From: Lachnospiraceae bacterium | GTDB lineage: Bacteria > Bacillota > Clostridia > Lachnospirales > Lachnospiraceae | Reading direction: 5' to 3' | DNA length: 64,000 nucleotides | NCBI GenBank assembly: GCA_014804445.1 | Contig: JAAUZU010000005.1 | Location: 67,522 to 131,521 of the forward strand | Shown: piece after piece, positions 35,690 through 45,269 of the stretch | Layout of the letters: every line of letters begins with the position of its first letter | Numbering within the stretch: the first letter of the stretch is position 1 | The notes under the pieces: model-generated | Database searches by the model: none | Told to the model about the DNA's origin: nothing | The model's input: the letters and a program-made list of their open reading frames with translations, nothing else | Made by a program: the position numbers and the translations under genes

Positions 35690-36529
35690 ATGGAATACAC
35701 AACATTAAACAATGGAGTAAAAATGCCGGTGCTTGGGTATGGTGTTTATCAAGTGGACCCCGCGGAGGCGGAGAGGTGCGTTCTTGATGCAATCAGCGTG
35801 GGTTACCGCTCGATTGACACTGCACAGGCATACGCAAACGAAGAAGGGGTAGGAAATGCAATTGTAAAATGCGGTGTTCCGCGCGAAGAACTGTTTATTA
35901 CAACAAAAGTATGGATTAGCAATGCCGGCTATGAGAAGGCAAAGGCTTCCATTGAAGAATCCCTTCGCAAGCTGCAGACAGATTACATTGATTTACTGCT
36001 GATTCATCAGCCGTTCGGTGATTATTACGGAACCTACCGTGCGATGGAGGAGGCTTATAAAGCAGGTAAGGTAAAGGCAATCGGGGTCTCAAACTTTTAT
36101 CCGGACAGGTTCATTGATATCAGCCATTTTGCAGAGATTAAGCCGGCTGTCAATCAGGTGGAGACACATGTATTCCAGCAGCAGAAAACTGCTAGGGAAT
36201 ATTTAAAAAAACATGGTGCACAAATTGAGTCGTGGGGACCCTTTGCAGAAGGTAAAAATGATTATTTTCAGAATCCTGTTCTGAAGGAGATTGGTGCAAA
36301 GTATAATAAGTCCGCAGCGCAGACAGCTTTGCGATTCCTGCTTCAGAGCGATGTGGTCGTGATTCCGAAGTCTACCCATAAGGAAAGAATGGAAGAGAAT
36401 TTTAATGTCTTTGATTTTAGTTTGACAGAGGAGGAAATGAGCAGAATCGAAGCGTTAGACGGCGGGGAAAGCCTTTTCTTCTCCCATTATGACCCTGAGA
36501 TCGTCGAATGGTTTATGACGATGGCATAA
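35690..36529 (+). CDS. Aldo-keto reductase
   Basis: A 279-aa NADPH-dependent aldo-keto reductase that reduces aldehydes or ketones. The catalytic tetrad is visible: Asp and Tyr in SIDTAQAYANEEG, Lys in FITTKVWI and His in LLLIHQPFGDYYG. The nucleotide-binding end (VVIPKSTHKERMEENFNVFD) is also typical. The length is normal. It is the third gene of the LysR-controlled operon, 17 bp after the cupin gene. The set looks like a stress or carbonyl-detoxifying unit; the substrate is unknown. Confidence 0.9.
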   Translation: MEYTTLNNGVKMPVLGYGVYQVDPAEAERCVLDAISVGYRSIDTAQAYANEEGVGNAIVKCGVPREELFITTKVWISNAGYEKAKASIEESLRKLQTDYIDLLLIHQPFGDYYGTYRAMEEAYKAGKVKAIGVSNFYPDRFIDISHFAEIKPAVNQVETHVFQQQKTAREYLKKHGAQIESWGPFAEGKNDYFQNPVLKEIGAKYNKSAAQTALRFLLQSDVVVIPKSTHKERMEENFNVFDFSLTEEEMSRIEALDGGESLFFSHYDPEIVEWFMTMA

Positions 36530-36551
36530 GAGGAAAAAATATATCTGTATG

Positions 36552-36580
36552 TTGAGAATATGCAAAGGCAGTGCTATAAT
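36552..36580 (+). promoter_or_regulatory. Sigma-A promoter of the TerD-domain gene
   Basis: TTGAGA (36552-36557), a 17-bp spacer and TATAAT (36575-36580), followed by a 63-base leader. Confidence 0.75.
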
Positions 36581-36643
36581 GAAATAGTATTTTAAAAACC
36601 TGCAACCAAAAGAAAGCCGGAAGACAGACAAGGGTGGACTGCC

Positions 36644-38764
36644 GTGAACGAAATTTTGCTTCGAAGAAAAAATAAAGTAATCATAGAAAAAGGGAGTGCC
36701 GCAGAGGCGGATAACTGCGCTATCGCCTCCATTATGAAAAATGTGGAGGCGCTTGGCTATACTTTTTCACGTGCTTTATATGAAAGGCTTCAGACATTAA
36801 GCAGGAGCGAGCTGCAGAAGTTTTATCTGGAGCTTGTTCCTGTTTTGAAAAATCTGGTGGGTGCGGATGTGGTCTATCAGCCCATGTATCCCAATTTTCC
36901 TGAATCGGTTATGGAGGCAGAGCCTGCTCGTTTGTTTTTCAATGCCATTCTGCACTATTGGTCGAGTGGCAGACTGTACCCTTATGAAAAGAAAGAGGAG
37001 CGGCTTCCTCTGTTTGACGAAACCAAAGTAAGGGTTATCGATTTGGGAACGCATCAGGACCTGCAGGATATTTTCCATCATCTGTGTCAGGCAAAGACCT
37101 CCATTTCCCAGACGGACAAGGAGGATTTGGCGTGGATTTTTCAAAACGAAAAGCCCGTTTTACCGGACGAAATTCCGTTGAAGGAAAACGCGGCGTTTAT
37201 AGGGAAGCTGTATCTGGAAAATGCGCCGCTTACAGAAGCGAAGGAGATACAAAGATTTTGTAAGACGGCTACGGATGTGCTGAGACTGATTACCGCTATG
37301 TCTGACGGAGACGTCAGTCTGGCGCAGAACACAAAGTTCAGAAGCTTTAAGCGCAAAGAGAGAAGAGTCCTCATGGAGCTTTTGGCGGGCTGTGGCGCAA
37401 TCGAAGAGGATATGCTGCGATACAAAAATAAATGGATTCGTGTCGGGGAAAGGCTTCACCCGTCCGAGTACAGCGCGGCACAGTTTGAAACTGTTGTCAC
37501 AGCATTTTATAAGCTGCGCAACAATGTCAAAATAGAGACTTTTGCGGGACAGGTTACCGGTGCCATGGAGGCGGGGGATTATCAGTCCGCGCTCAGGCTT
37601 TTAAAGAAAAGACCCGGGGAATTAGCCAGAAGGCTGGATCATCTGTTGCGGAGTGTAGATGACAAGAGTCAGGTTATAGAGGCTTTCAAGGAGGTGGCGG
37701 CGGAGGTTTCTACGCCGGTGCTGCTGCAGGTCAGGGAGCATTTTGCACATAGAAATCCCAAGACGGATATCAGGGTATTTTTCCCGAAAGGAAGTCTTGC
37801 GCGATGTCACTTTATGGGCAATACGCTGCCGGATATTGACAAGATATATTGTGACAATATTGTCATGATTTGCGAAGAGGCTCTCATGAAAAACTATAAG
37901 GAGAGAGGTTCTCTTGGACGCGTGTATCTGTCGGAGGAATTGAAGCGTTATATAGTTCCCTTCAGCCAGAGAAGCGCAAGCAAAGCGCTAAAGGCGGTGA
38001 CACGGGGTTCCAGACTGCCGTTTTTGGAGAATACAAAGGCATTCCGCGCTTTTATCTGGTGGACGAACATGGGAGAAGGAGCGGAGCAGAATACGCCTGA
38101 CCGAGTGGATATTGATTTGTCAGCGGCGTTCTTTGATACAAACTGGAATTATATGGAGCATGTTTCGTACACCAATCTGCGCTCCAAGAACTACAACGCC
38201 TGTCATTCGGGGGATATCGTAAACGGCGGTCCTGCGAGCGGCGCGGGCGTCAGCGAGTTTTTGGACGTGGATATCGATTCTGCAATTGAATATGGGGCAA
38301 GGTATATTGTCTATCAGGTCTATAATTACACGGAGCAGAAATATGCCGATATACCAAATGCTAAATTCGGTTGGATGGGCAGGGAGGACGTAGGCTCCGG
38401 TGAAATTTATGAGCCCAGAACCGTGGAACAGAAGATGGATTTAGCGGCGCAGAGTACGGTGGCCATTCCGGTGATTTTTGACTGCGTCAGACGGGAAGTG
38501 ATATGGTGCGATATGAACCGGACACTGAATGGCTGTTCTAACATCTGTGGCGGCAACAATCTTGAGAGCAATTTGTCGGGGGTGGCTGCGACCTGTTACA
38601 GTATGGTAAATATAAGCAAGCCCAACCTGTATGATTTGATTGATTTGCATATACGTGCCAGAGGGCAGCGGGTGGACGATAAAAAGGATGCAGATATTGT
38701 ATTTGATGTGGAATCAGGCATTACACCCTTTGACACAGAGGTTTTTATGAGTGAATATTTATAA
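36644..38764 (+). CDS. Large protein with C-terminal TerD-like domain (706 aa)
   Basis: A 706-aa cytoplasmic protein. It starts with GTG after AGGGTGG. The N-terminal 480 residues are helical and resemble the MXAN_6230/SCO0854-type proteins of tellurite-resistance-like clusters (LFFNAILHYWSSGRLYP). The C-terminal 220 residues look like a TerD calcium-binding domain: VDIDLSAAFFDTNWNYMEHV, NACHSGDIVNGGPASGAGVS and a distal IWCDMN segment. TerD proteins act in stress and phage-resistance systems of unclear mechanism. Here it stands alone, with its own promoter and terminator-like structure, without the usual TerA/B/C/E neighbours. Confidence 0.75.
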   Translation: MNEILLRRKNKVIIEKGSAAEADNCAIASIMKNVEALGYTFSRALYERLQTLSRSELQKFYLELVPVLKNLVGADVVYQPMYPNFPESVMEAEPARLFFNAILHYWSSGRLYPYEKKEERLPLFDETKVRVIDLGTHQDLQDIFHHLCQAKTSISQTDKEDLAWIFQNEKPVLPDEIPLKENAAFIGKLYLENAPLTEAKEIQRFCKTATDVLRLITAMSDGDVSLAQNTKFRSFKRKERRVLMELLAGCGAIEEDMLRYKNKWIRVGERLHPSEYSAAQFETVVTAFYKLRNNVKIETFAGQVTGAMEAGDYQSALRLLKKRPGELARRLDHLLRSVDDKSQVIEAFKEVAAEVSTPVLLQVREHFAHRNPKTDIRVFFPKGSLARCHFMGNTLPDIDKIYCDNIVMICEEALMKNYKERGSLGRVYLSEELKRYIVPFSQRSASKALKAVTRGSRLPFLENTKAFRAFIWWTNMGEGAEQNTPDRVDIDLSAAFFDTNWNYMEHVSYTNLRSKNYNACHSGDIVNGGPASGAGVSEFLDVDIDSAIEYGARYIVYQVYNYTEQKYADIPNAKFGWMGREDVGSGEIYEPRTVEQKMDLAAQSTVAIPVIFDCVRREVIWCDMNRTLNGCSNICGGNNLESNLSGVAATCYSMVNISKPNLYDLIDLHIRARGQRVDDKKDADIVFDVESGITPFDTEVFMSEYL

Positions 38765-38845
38765 TGGTTTCTATTAGGCTATATAGGTTCTTCCTTCTTC
38801 TCTGGGTGAACAGAATCTATGATCTCCTAATGAAATAGCGGCTAT

Positions 38846-38927
38846 GTACCGGCTTCCTTCTTTTCCTCAGATTTCAGCTCCCGCAGTCGGGGGCTAGAAA
38901 AAAGCCGGTACCATCTCCGCTTTTTTT
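38846..38927 (+). terminator. Nested hairpin terminator after the TerD-domain gene
   Basis: Outer 10-bp stem GTACCGGCTT / AAGCCGGTAC encloses an inner hairpin AGCTCCCG / CGGGGGCT and is followed by TTTTTTT. The two-level structure is larger than a simple terminator. Confidence 0.6.
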
Positions 38928-39009
38928 ATTGGACAAAAGAGAGCAGAATATGTCGGGCAGACAGAAAATGGCAGTGTTATACTGTAGTCACAGCAAAGGA
39001 GGTGCAAGT

Positions 39010-39867
39010 ATGGAGTGGACGGAGGCTATCGGAGAGGCGGTCCGGTTTATGGAAGCCCACATAACAGAGGATATCACAGTGAATGACGTGGCGGAACATG
39101 TGCACATTTCGCCTTTCTATTTTCACAAAGGATTCAGTATGCTGTGTGGCTGTTCCATCACAGAATACATCAGAAACCGCAGATTGTCGCTTGCAGGAGA
39201 AGAACTGATGACCGATGGCGCAACCATAACCGAACTGGCTATGAAATACGGGTATGATTCGCCTGACAGTTTTTCGAGGGCATTCTGTCGATTTCATGGG
39301 ACCTCGCCGAAAGCAGTGCAAAAAGAAAAGGCCATGTTGAAAAATTTTGCGCCCCTGAAGCTGACAATCTCTATGAAAGGTGGTTATCTGATGGACTACA
39401 GAATCGTAAAAAAGGAAAGCTTTGCGGTTATCGGGGTACAGAAAGATTTTGGCTACGATAACGCAAAAGAGGAAATTCCTGCCTTCTGGCAGGAACATTA
39501 TGCTACGGGAAAGGGCGAGCATGTCTGCGGGATGTTTGGCATTAATATTGATCCGCAGATGGGAAATGAGAAATTCTCCTATCTGATAGCGGATATCTAT
39601 AATCCCTCTGTCGATATCCCGAAGGGCTTTGTGGTAAGGACAATTCCGGCGTTTGAGTGGGCGGTCATTCCCTGCAGAGGCGCACTGCCGGCGTCCATGC
39701 AGGATGTCAATGTGAAAATATTTTCAGAATGGCTTCCGGCTTTAAAGGAATATGAGTTTGCAGAAGGATATTGTGTGGAGATGTATGATGCCCCGGATAA
39801 ATATCCAAAGGGAACGCTCGATGAAAATTATTATGCGGAGATTTGGATTCCGGTAAAGAAGAAGTAG
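39010..39867 (+). CDS. AraC family regulator with GyrI-like domain
   Basis: A 285-aa protein starting MEWTEAIGEAVRFMEAHITE after GGAGG. Two AraC helix-turn-helix motifs lie at residues 1-105 (ITVNDVAEHVHISPFYFHKG; TITELAMKYGYDSPDSFSRA). A GyrI-like effector-binding domain follows (about 115-285; ending YYAEIWIPVKK). This N-terminal AraC layout is that of Rob/SoxS-type regulators that sense small lipophilic compounds. No target gene is adjacent. Confidence 0.87.
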   Translation: MEWTEAIGEAVRFMEAHITEDITVNDVAEHVHISPFYFHKGFSMLCGCSITEYIRNRRLSLAGEELMTDGATITELAMKYGYDSPDSFSRAFCRFHGTSPKAVQKEKAMLKNFAPLKLTISMKGGYLMDYRIVKKESFAVIGVQKDFGYDNAKEEIPAFWQEHYATGKGEHVCGMFGINIDPQMGNEKFSYLIADIYNPSVDIPKGFVVRTIPAFEWAVIPCRGALPASMQDVNVKIFSEWLPALKEYEFAEGYCVEMYDAPDKYPKGTLDENYYAEIWIPVKKK

Positions 39868-40116
39868 GACAAAATTGGTACAAAATTTTGATATTTGTGT
39901 CAACAGAAGGATATGAATACTAGCGGGAGGCTTCTTATATGGCAAGCCTCCCACTGACGTTTGTGTATTACAGGCAGCGGATTTGTTCGGAAAATTATCG
40001 GGGTTTTGTGGAAATAGGTTGAACTATATGGTATAGTAGATACGGATACAGATGGAGGGGCAGATTGAAGAGATAATTCTTCTGCGTAAAATTTACTATC
40101 AATAGGAGGAATGCAT

Positions 40117-41838
40117 ATGGATGCGCACAAGGCACTGATACAAGATATTTTTAACAATGGCACACTGATTGAGGTTCCGTTCTTTCAACGTTCTTATGTG
40201 TGGAAGGAAGACCTTTGGCAGCGTTTACTGGACGATATGGAGTTCGTTGTAAAAACGAGCAAGCCGCATTTTTTTGGCTCTATCATTCTGAAAGCAGGAC
40301 GGAAAGGTAATCAGGATGATTTATTTACAGTATGCAAAACGGTTGTTGATGGACAGCAGCGACTTACTACTTTTCTGATTTTTATGAAAGTTCTCTGCTT
40401 AAAGACCGGGCAGACAACGATGTTTGATATGCAGTTCAAAATCATGGGACAAACACTTGCTCTATGTCATGGTAAAAACGATATAGCTGCTTTTGAGAGA
40501 GTGATGGCGGCCACAAAAGCTGAACCGATTGACAATCCGGTTCCCGGTTCCAAAATTGTTGAAGCGTTCAATTTCTTTGTCAATAATCTTGATGAGACAA
40601 AATTGAATATTATGACGATTATGAGGAATACACAGTTTGTTAAAATCGATTTGGATGAAGATGAGGATGAACAGCAGATTTTTGATACCATCAATTCCTT
40701 AGGTGTGAATCTTACAACATCGGAACTGCTGAAAAATTATTTCTTTAGTCGTGAAAACATTCAAGAATATGAATCAAAATGGGTGTCCGTATTTGAAAAA
40801 GATGATGACACTAAGACTTATTGGGACACAGAACTGGAAACGGGACGATTTAAAAGGGCAATGATTGATATTTTCTTTGATGCTTATTTTCAGCTTTTTA
40901 TTCAAAATCGAAAATATAATATTACGAATGAAGATAAGCTAATGTATGCAAGGGTAGATCACCTCTCGCAATCCTATCAGCATTTTATTAGTACTTATTG
41001 TGGTGGAGACAAAAATGTAGTTCTTGGGGAGATGCGCGATTATGCGCTTTGCTTTATGGACACGTTCAAGTTAGACCAGTGTGAGCGGAGTGTTCCCTCT
41101 AGCTTCGGTGTTGAAAGAATCAACGTCGTAATATTTGGTTTGAAGAATACCACCATGATTCCATATATTCTTTTTGTTGCAAAGAATGTCTCCGATGAGA
41201 TAGAGAGAAACAGGATTTACAGAATTCTTGAAAGCTACATCATGCGTAGAATGATTGTTCATGCGTCCACTAAAAATTACAACAATCTGTTTACGTCCTT
41301 GATTCTAAATCGTGTTTTGGATGCCGATATGTTGTCGGCAAAATTAAAGAGCGCTGGGGACGCTACAACATACACTCCCAATGACAGCGAATTGTGGAAT
41401 GGGATTGAGAATTCCAAATTGGTTAACCTTCAGTCAAAAGGTATTATTTATCTTATTGAAAGCAGGATACGCCCATCCAGCAGTTCGGTAGCCTTGCTGG
41501 GATTCAATCAGTACAGTCTTGAGCATCTCATGCCAAAGAAATGGAGGAACAACTGGCCGCCCTGTTCCACAGATGAACTGGCAAGACAGCGAGACTCCAT
41601 TCTTCTGACACTTGGAAATTTGGCAATTATCACGCAAGCTCTGAACGCCTCCATCAGAGACGCAGCGTGGAGCGTGAAAAAAGCCGGAAGCGGAAGTGGA
41701 AAACCGGGGCTTGACTTGTGCGCCAGTGGACTTTGTACTCTTTATGACGTTCTTCCAAAAACTGATTGGAATGAAAATGAAATTTCAATCCGCGCTAAAT
41801 GGCTCTTTGAACAGGCACGTACGATATGGAATCTCTGA
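40117..41838 (+). CDS. GmrSD-like type IV restriction enzyme (DUF262 + DUF1524)
   Basis: A 573-aa protein. The N-terminal DUF262 domain has VPFFQRSYVWKEDLWQRLLD and VDGQQRLTTF (DGQQR 78-82), the nucleotidase-like motif of GmrS. The C-terminal DUF1524 HNH-like nuclease has SLEHLMPKKWRNNW (His470) and LGNLAIITQALNASIRD. Fused GmrSD enzymes cut DNA carrying modified, often glucosylated, cytosines, and so defend against phages. The start at 40117 was chosen because GGAGG lies 7 bp before it; the ATG at 40111 is too close. It is a solitary defence gene. It differs from the sigma/DUF262 protein of the tail element, which lacks the nuclease. Confidence 0.83.
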   Translation: MDAHKALIQDIFNNGTLIEVPFFQRSYVWKEDLWQRLLDDMEFVVKTSKPHFFGSIILKAGRKGNQDDLFTVCKTVVDGQQRLTTFLIFMKVLCLKTGQTTMFDMQFKIMGQTLALCHGKNDIAAFERVMAATKAEPIDNPVPGSKIVEAFNFFVNNLDETKLNIMTIMRNTQFVKIDLDEDEDEQQIFDTINSLGVNLTTSELLKNYFFSRENIQEYESKWVSVFEKDDDTKTYWDTELETGRFKRAMIDIFFDAYFQLFIQNRKYNITNEDKLMYARVDHLSQSYQHFISTYCGGDKNVVLGEMRDYALCFMDTFKLDQCERSVPSSFGVERINVVIFGLKNTTMIPYILFVAKNVSDEIERNRIYRILESYIMRRMIVHASTKNYNNLFTSLILNRVLDADMLSAKLKSAGDATTYTPNDSELWNGIENSKLVNLQSKGIIYLIESRIRPSSSSVALLGFNQYSLEHLMPKKWRNNWPPCSTDELARQRDSILLTLGNLAIITQALNASIRDAAWSVKKAGSGSGKPGLDLCASGLCTLYDVLPKTDWNENEISIRAKWLFEQARTIWNL

Positions 41839-41909
41839 TTGATTTCTGAACGCGCTGCCAGACCGGCAAGGGGCTGCCCAAAGGTTTTGGAATACTATCC
41901 GAACAAACA

Positions 41910-41948
41910 AAAACCGGCACCAGAAGCAACTCTGGAAGCCGGTTTTTC
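41910..41948. terminator. Bidirectional terminator between GmrSD-like and AraC genes
   Basis: AAAACCGGC / GCCGGTTTTT stem flanked by A- and T-runs between two converging genes. Confidence 0.8.
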
Positions 41949-41984
41949 TTGATTTGAGACAATAGAAAAAGCAACTGCAGGATT

Positions 41985-42842
41985 CTATTGCTTATGGGAC
42001 GGCGCAGTGGCAAGATGTTTTTTCCGGTATTCACTGGGCGTCATGCCGACCCTTTTTTTAAACTGTGCGGACAGGTAGTCGCCGTTGCAGTAGCCGGTCT
42101 CCATGGCAATATCCATGACAGATTTATCGCTCTGGGTGAGGAGTATCTGAACATGCCTGAGGCGGATATCGCTTAGATACTCTGAGAAGGACTTGCCGAG
42201 CTGCGCAGAAAATAAACGGGAAAAATAAGCCGTTGAAAGATGCGCTTTCTGCGCCAGTTCTTCCAGCGTCAGGTTTTTGCCGTAATTGCTTTCCATATAA
42301 TACAGAGCGTCGATAATAGGCTCTGTCAGTTTTGTACTGTGGTAGACGGCCGTATTTCCGGGCAGCCGTTCCTCCCAAATCGTAGTAAACAGGCGAAGCA
42401 GCATACCCTGCAGAATCAGTTCTGTATAGGGGTGCTGCTTGTTAAATTCTTCGTACATATCCTGAAACATACCAAGAATTTTCAACTGTGAAGTTTTGCT
42501 GAAATGGCAGACCCGCTCATTATACAGGGTGTCTATTATATTTTCGTCCGTATGCTCTTTCAGGGGCTGCAGCACCTCAGGAGCAAATTTAACCAAATAA
42601 CGCTCATAGGGCGCGCTGCTTTCGGAAACGGTCCGGTGAAACAGCAGCGGCGGCGACAGTGCTATGTCTCCGGCATGATATCTGTAGGAAAACAGCGGCG
42701 TTATGGTGCATCTGTCGCCGGAAACAACGTACCCAATGCTGTAGTGGTCGGTTGCCATCTGCATGGTTGGCATAGTGTACCTGCAGTCATAAACGCCATG
42801 TGTAATTGTGATTCGCATACCATCAGGCAAAGGAAATGGCAT
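41985..42842 (-). CDS. AraC family regulator
   Basis: A 285-aa regulator with an N-terminal cupin-like sensing domain (about 1-150; SYRYHAGDIALSPPLLFHRT). Two C-terminal helix-turn-helix motifs follow (LTLEELAQKAHLSTAYFSRL; SVMDIAMETGYCNGDYLSAQ), ending RVGMTPSEYRKKH. The start at 42842 follows GAGGGAC; the longer open frame upstream crosses the neighbouring promoter region and is not coding. It is divergent from the ABC exporter gene, which it may control. Confidence 0.87.
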   Translation of the reverse strand: MPFPLPDGMRITITHGVYDCRYTMPTMQMATDHYSIGYVVSGDRCTITPLFSYRYHAGDIALSPPLLFHRTVSESSAPYERYLVKFAPEVLQPLKEHTDENIIDTLYNERVCHFSKTSQLKILGMFQDMYEEFNKQHPYTELILQGMLLRLFTTIWEERLPGNTAVYHSTKLTEPIIDALYYMESNYGKNLTLEELAQKAHLSTAYFSRLFSAQLGKSFSEYLSDIRLRHVQILLTQSDKSVMDIAMETGYCNGDYLSAQFKKRVGMTPSEYRKKHLATAPSHKQ

Positions 42843-42983
42843 AGTGTCCCTCTTTCTCCGCGGAAGCGGCTTGATATCATATATGCTAAGATTAAAGGCC
42901 AAAATAGTCAAGATTAAAAATGAAAATCTTATTTTATTTGATATATGATAGATATAGAAGTGAAAGAAAGGAAGAGGGAGACC

Positions 42984-44762
42984 ATGAAAAGCAGAAGTAT
43001 TGTAATGCGATTGTTCCAATATATAAAGCCGCACTGGTATCTGATTTTGGCGTCTACCATAGCCGGTGTGATAAAACTGACGCTGCCCCTGCTTGCGCCG
43101 CAGGTGTTGCGATATTTTACGGACTATGTACTTGTGGAGGGCAGTGTATTTACCATGCAGCAGAAGGGTCAGGAAATTTTGAAATGGACCTTGCTTCTGA
43201 TATGCGTTTATATTTTTGTCTATATCCCATGTGCTTATATCCGCCAGATTGGTTCCACCGAGGTGTCGAACCGGATTATGCATACCCTGCGCTGTGAGGT
43301 GTACGAACATCTGCAGAAAATGTCTGCTTCTTTCCACCAGCACAACAAGTCGGGGAATCTTGTGACACGAATCAATAGTGATGTGGAACAGGTGCATGAT
43401 TTTGTGTGGAATGTTGCAACCAATATATGGATTGATTCCATTGTACTCGTTGTGTACCTCGGCCTGATGGGGAGCATTAACCTGCCGCTGACGCTTTTGA
43501 CCGCCGTTATCCTGCCTCTTTCCGTGCTTATCACAAAAAAGATACGAATGCATATTAGAAGTGAACGCAAAAAGGTACAGCGCAATATTTCGGAAATATC
43601 AGGCTATATGCAGGAGAGAATGGCGGGCTTTGCCACAGTGAAGCTGTTTCATATGGAAGAGCATGAAAAGAAGAAATTTTTCGGCTATTCCAATGATATA
43701 TACCGCTTCACCCGAAAGACAAACCGATATTTTTCCCTGGGGGAAGCGGTCACTGCTTCCATGTCGGAGATTATTTCCGCCATTATTGTGGGGCTCTCTG
43801 CATTTTGCATTATACATGGGAAAATGTCCATAGGCGAGATGATTGTATTTTATTCTTATTTGGGGTACTTTGTGACGCCTTTAAGAAGGTTTTCAGAGTT
43901 AAATGTTACCTATGCCAAAAGTGTTGCCGGCATTGAGCGTGTGTTTGAAATTCTGGATACGCCTACGGACATACAGGAAGCGGAAAATGCGATAGATTTG
44001 ACGGCGGACACACCGATGCACATCCGGTTTGACCATGTCTTTTTTCACTATGACAAGGCGGACGAGGTGATGAATCTGTCGGATATTGATTTTTCCATCA
44101 GGGCCGGAGAGCAGGTGGCGCTGGTAGGCTCCAGTGGCTGCGGAAAGACGACACTCATCAACCTTTTGGCAAGGTTTTATGATGTGGACTCGGGCGCTAT
44201 CACGATTGATGGGGAGAATATCTGCAATTACCGTCTGCAGTCGCTGTATGACAATATCGGCATGGTTTTTCAGGATACCGTACTGTTTTCTGAGACGATT
44301 GAAGAAAATATCCGGTACGGAAGGCCGGATGCGACGATGGAAGAGGTGGAAAGAGCTGCAAAAGCTGCCAATGCCTACAATTTTATAATGGATGCGCCGC
44401 AGCAGTGGCAGACGAAGCTCGGAGAAAGAGGAATCGGGCTTTCAGGCGGACAAAAGCAGCGAATTGCGATAGCGAGAGTCTTTTTAAAGAATCCAAGCCT
44501 GCTGATTTTGGACGAAGCCACAAGTGCCTTGGATTCAGAATCGGAAAAGCTGGTGCAGGAAGCATTGGAAAACCTGATGGAAAAAAGGACCTCCATTGTG
44601 ATTGCCCACAGACTGTCCACGATTATCAACGCGGACCGTATTGTTGTGATGCATCAGGGCAGAATCGTGGAAACCGGTACACATGCAGAACTGTTGGCGA
44701 AGAATGGACGGTATACGCAGTTGTATCATATGCAGTTTGAGGGGGTGATTACGCAGGCGTAA
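42984..44762 (+). CDS. ABC exporter, fused permease and ATPase
   Basis: A 592-aa half-transporter of the MsbA/LmrA kind that pumps lipids, drugs or peptides outward as a homodimer. Six membrane helices cover residues about 15-310. The ATPase has Walker A GSSGCGKTT (from residue 382), signature LSGGQ, Walker B LLILDEATSALD and switch IVIAHRLSTI. The start follows GGGAG. It is a single transporter gene, divergent from an AraC regulator, and followed by the compound palindrome at 44771-45161. The substrate is unknown. Confidence 0.9.
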   Translation: MKSRSIVMRLFQYIKPHWYLILASTIAGVIKLTLPLLAPQVLRYFTDYVLVEGSVFTMQQKGQEILKWTLLLICVYIFVYIPCAYIRQIGSTEVSNRIMHTLRCEVYEHLQKMSASFHQHNKSGNLVTRINSDVEQVHDFVWNVATNIWIDSIVLVVYLGLMGSINLPLTLLTAVILPLSVLITKKIRMHIRSERKKVQRNISEISGYMQERMAGFATVKLFHMEEHEKKKFFGYSNDIYRFTRKTNRYFSLGEAVTASMSEIISAIIVGLSAFCIIHGKMSIGEMIVFYSYLGYFVTPLRRFSELNVTYAKSVAGIERVFEILDTPTDIQEAENAIDLTADTPMHIRFDHVFFHYDKADEVMNLSDIDFSIRAGEQVALVGSSGCGKTTLINLLARFYDVDSGAITIDGENICNYRLQSLYDNIGMVFQDTVLFSETIEENIRYGRPDATMEEVERAAKAANAYNFIMDAPQQWQTKLGERGIGLSGGQKQRIAIARVFLKNPSLLILDEATSALDSESEKLVQEALENLMEKRTSIVIAHRLSTIINADRIVVMHQGRIVETGTHAELLAKNGRYTQLYHMQFEGVITQA

Positions 44763-44770
44763 GGGGGAGA

Positions 44771-45161
44771 CTTGCGGCAAGTCACGCCGTCCAAGGTCCC
44801 TTATTCCTATTAAGACGCGCTCTCGCTCGAATAAAAACGCAGCGGTACATAAGGCGCCAAAAGACGGCGCCTAAGTGCCGGCGTTTTTATACGGTCTTAA
44901 TAGGAATAAGGGGACTGGGGCGGCTGAATGCGGCAAATGCGGGTACTTACGCCTGGGGAGTGTTTGGATAAAGGGCAGCAGGCGTGGGATATACGCGGGT
45001 TTTGTTTGGACAAATGGCAGCAGAGCGCCTTCCTGTGCAGACCGTTTAAAAACGTCAGTACTTGGCGAGGTTTTTTCGAGCCTAGTACTGCTACGTTTTT
45101 ATCCGAGCGAGAGCGCGTCTGAACAGGAAGGCACTCTGCTGCCTGCGTGACTTACTGCAAG
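44771..45161. repeat. Compound palindromic element, 390 bp
   Basis: Non-coding DNA made of nested inverted repeats. Outer arms lie at 44771-44787 and 45145-45161 (17 bp, two mismatches). An inner hairpin pairs 44797-44816 with 44894-44914, enclosing 44831-44840/44881-44890 and AGGCGCC/GGCGCCT. In a competing fold, 44813-44839 pairs with 45094-45120 (27 bp, one mismatch) and 45019-45036 with 45123-45140 (18 bp, one mismatch). The bases 45162-45269 before the next gene show nothing more. It may be a miniature inverted-repeat element or a structured RNA. Confidence 0.75.
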
Positions 45162-45269
45162 TGCAAATTTGATTATGGAGAAAGGAATAGCAGAGAGCAA
45201 AAGCACCGTTGGACATCATTATGGTTTTGTATTACAATAGCGGTAACGATTTCCGGCGGAGGTGATGAT

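Noticed and set aside
41985-43553. A 522-residue open frame covering the AraC gene
   Set aside because: The first 237 residues run backwards through the promoter and start of the ABC exporter. A proper ribosome site and family-like N-terminus place the start at 42842.
44771-45161. CRISPR array
   Set aside because: The repeats are inverted and nested and lack regular direct spacing, and no cas gene is nearby.
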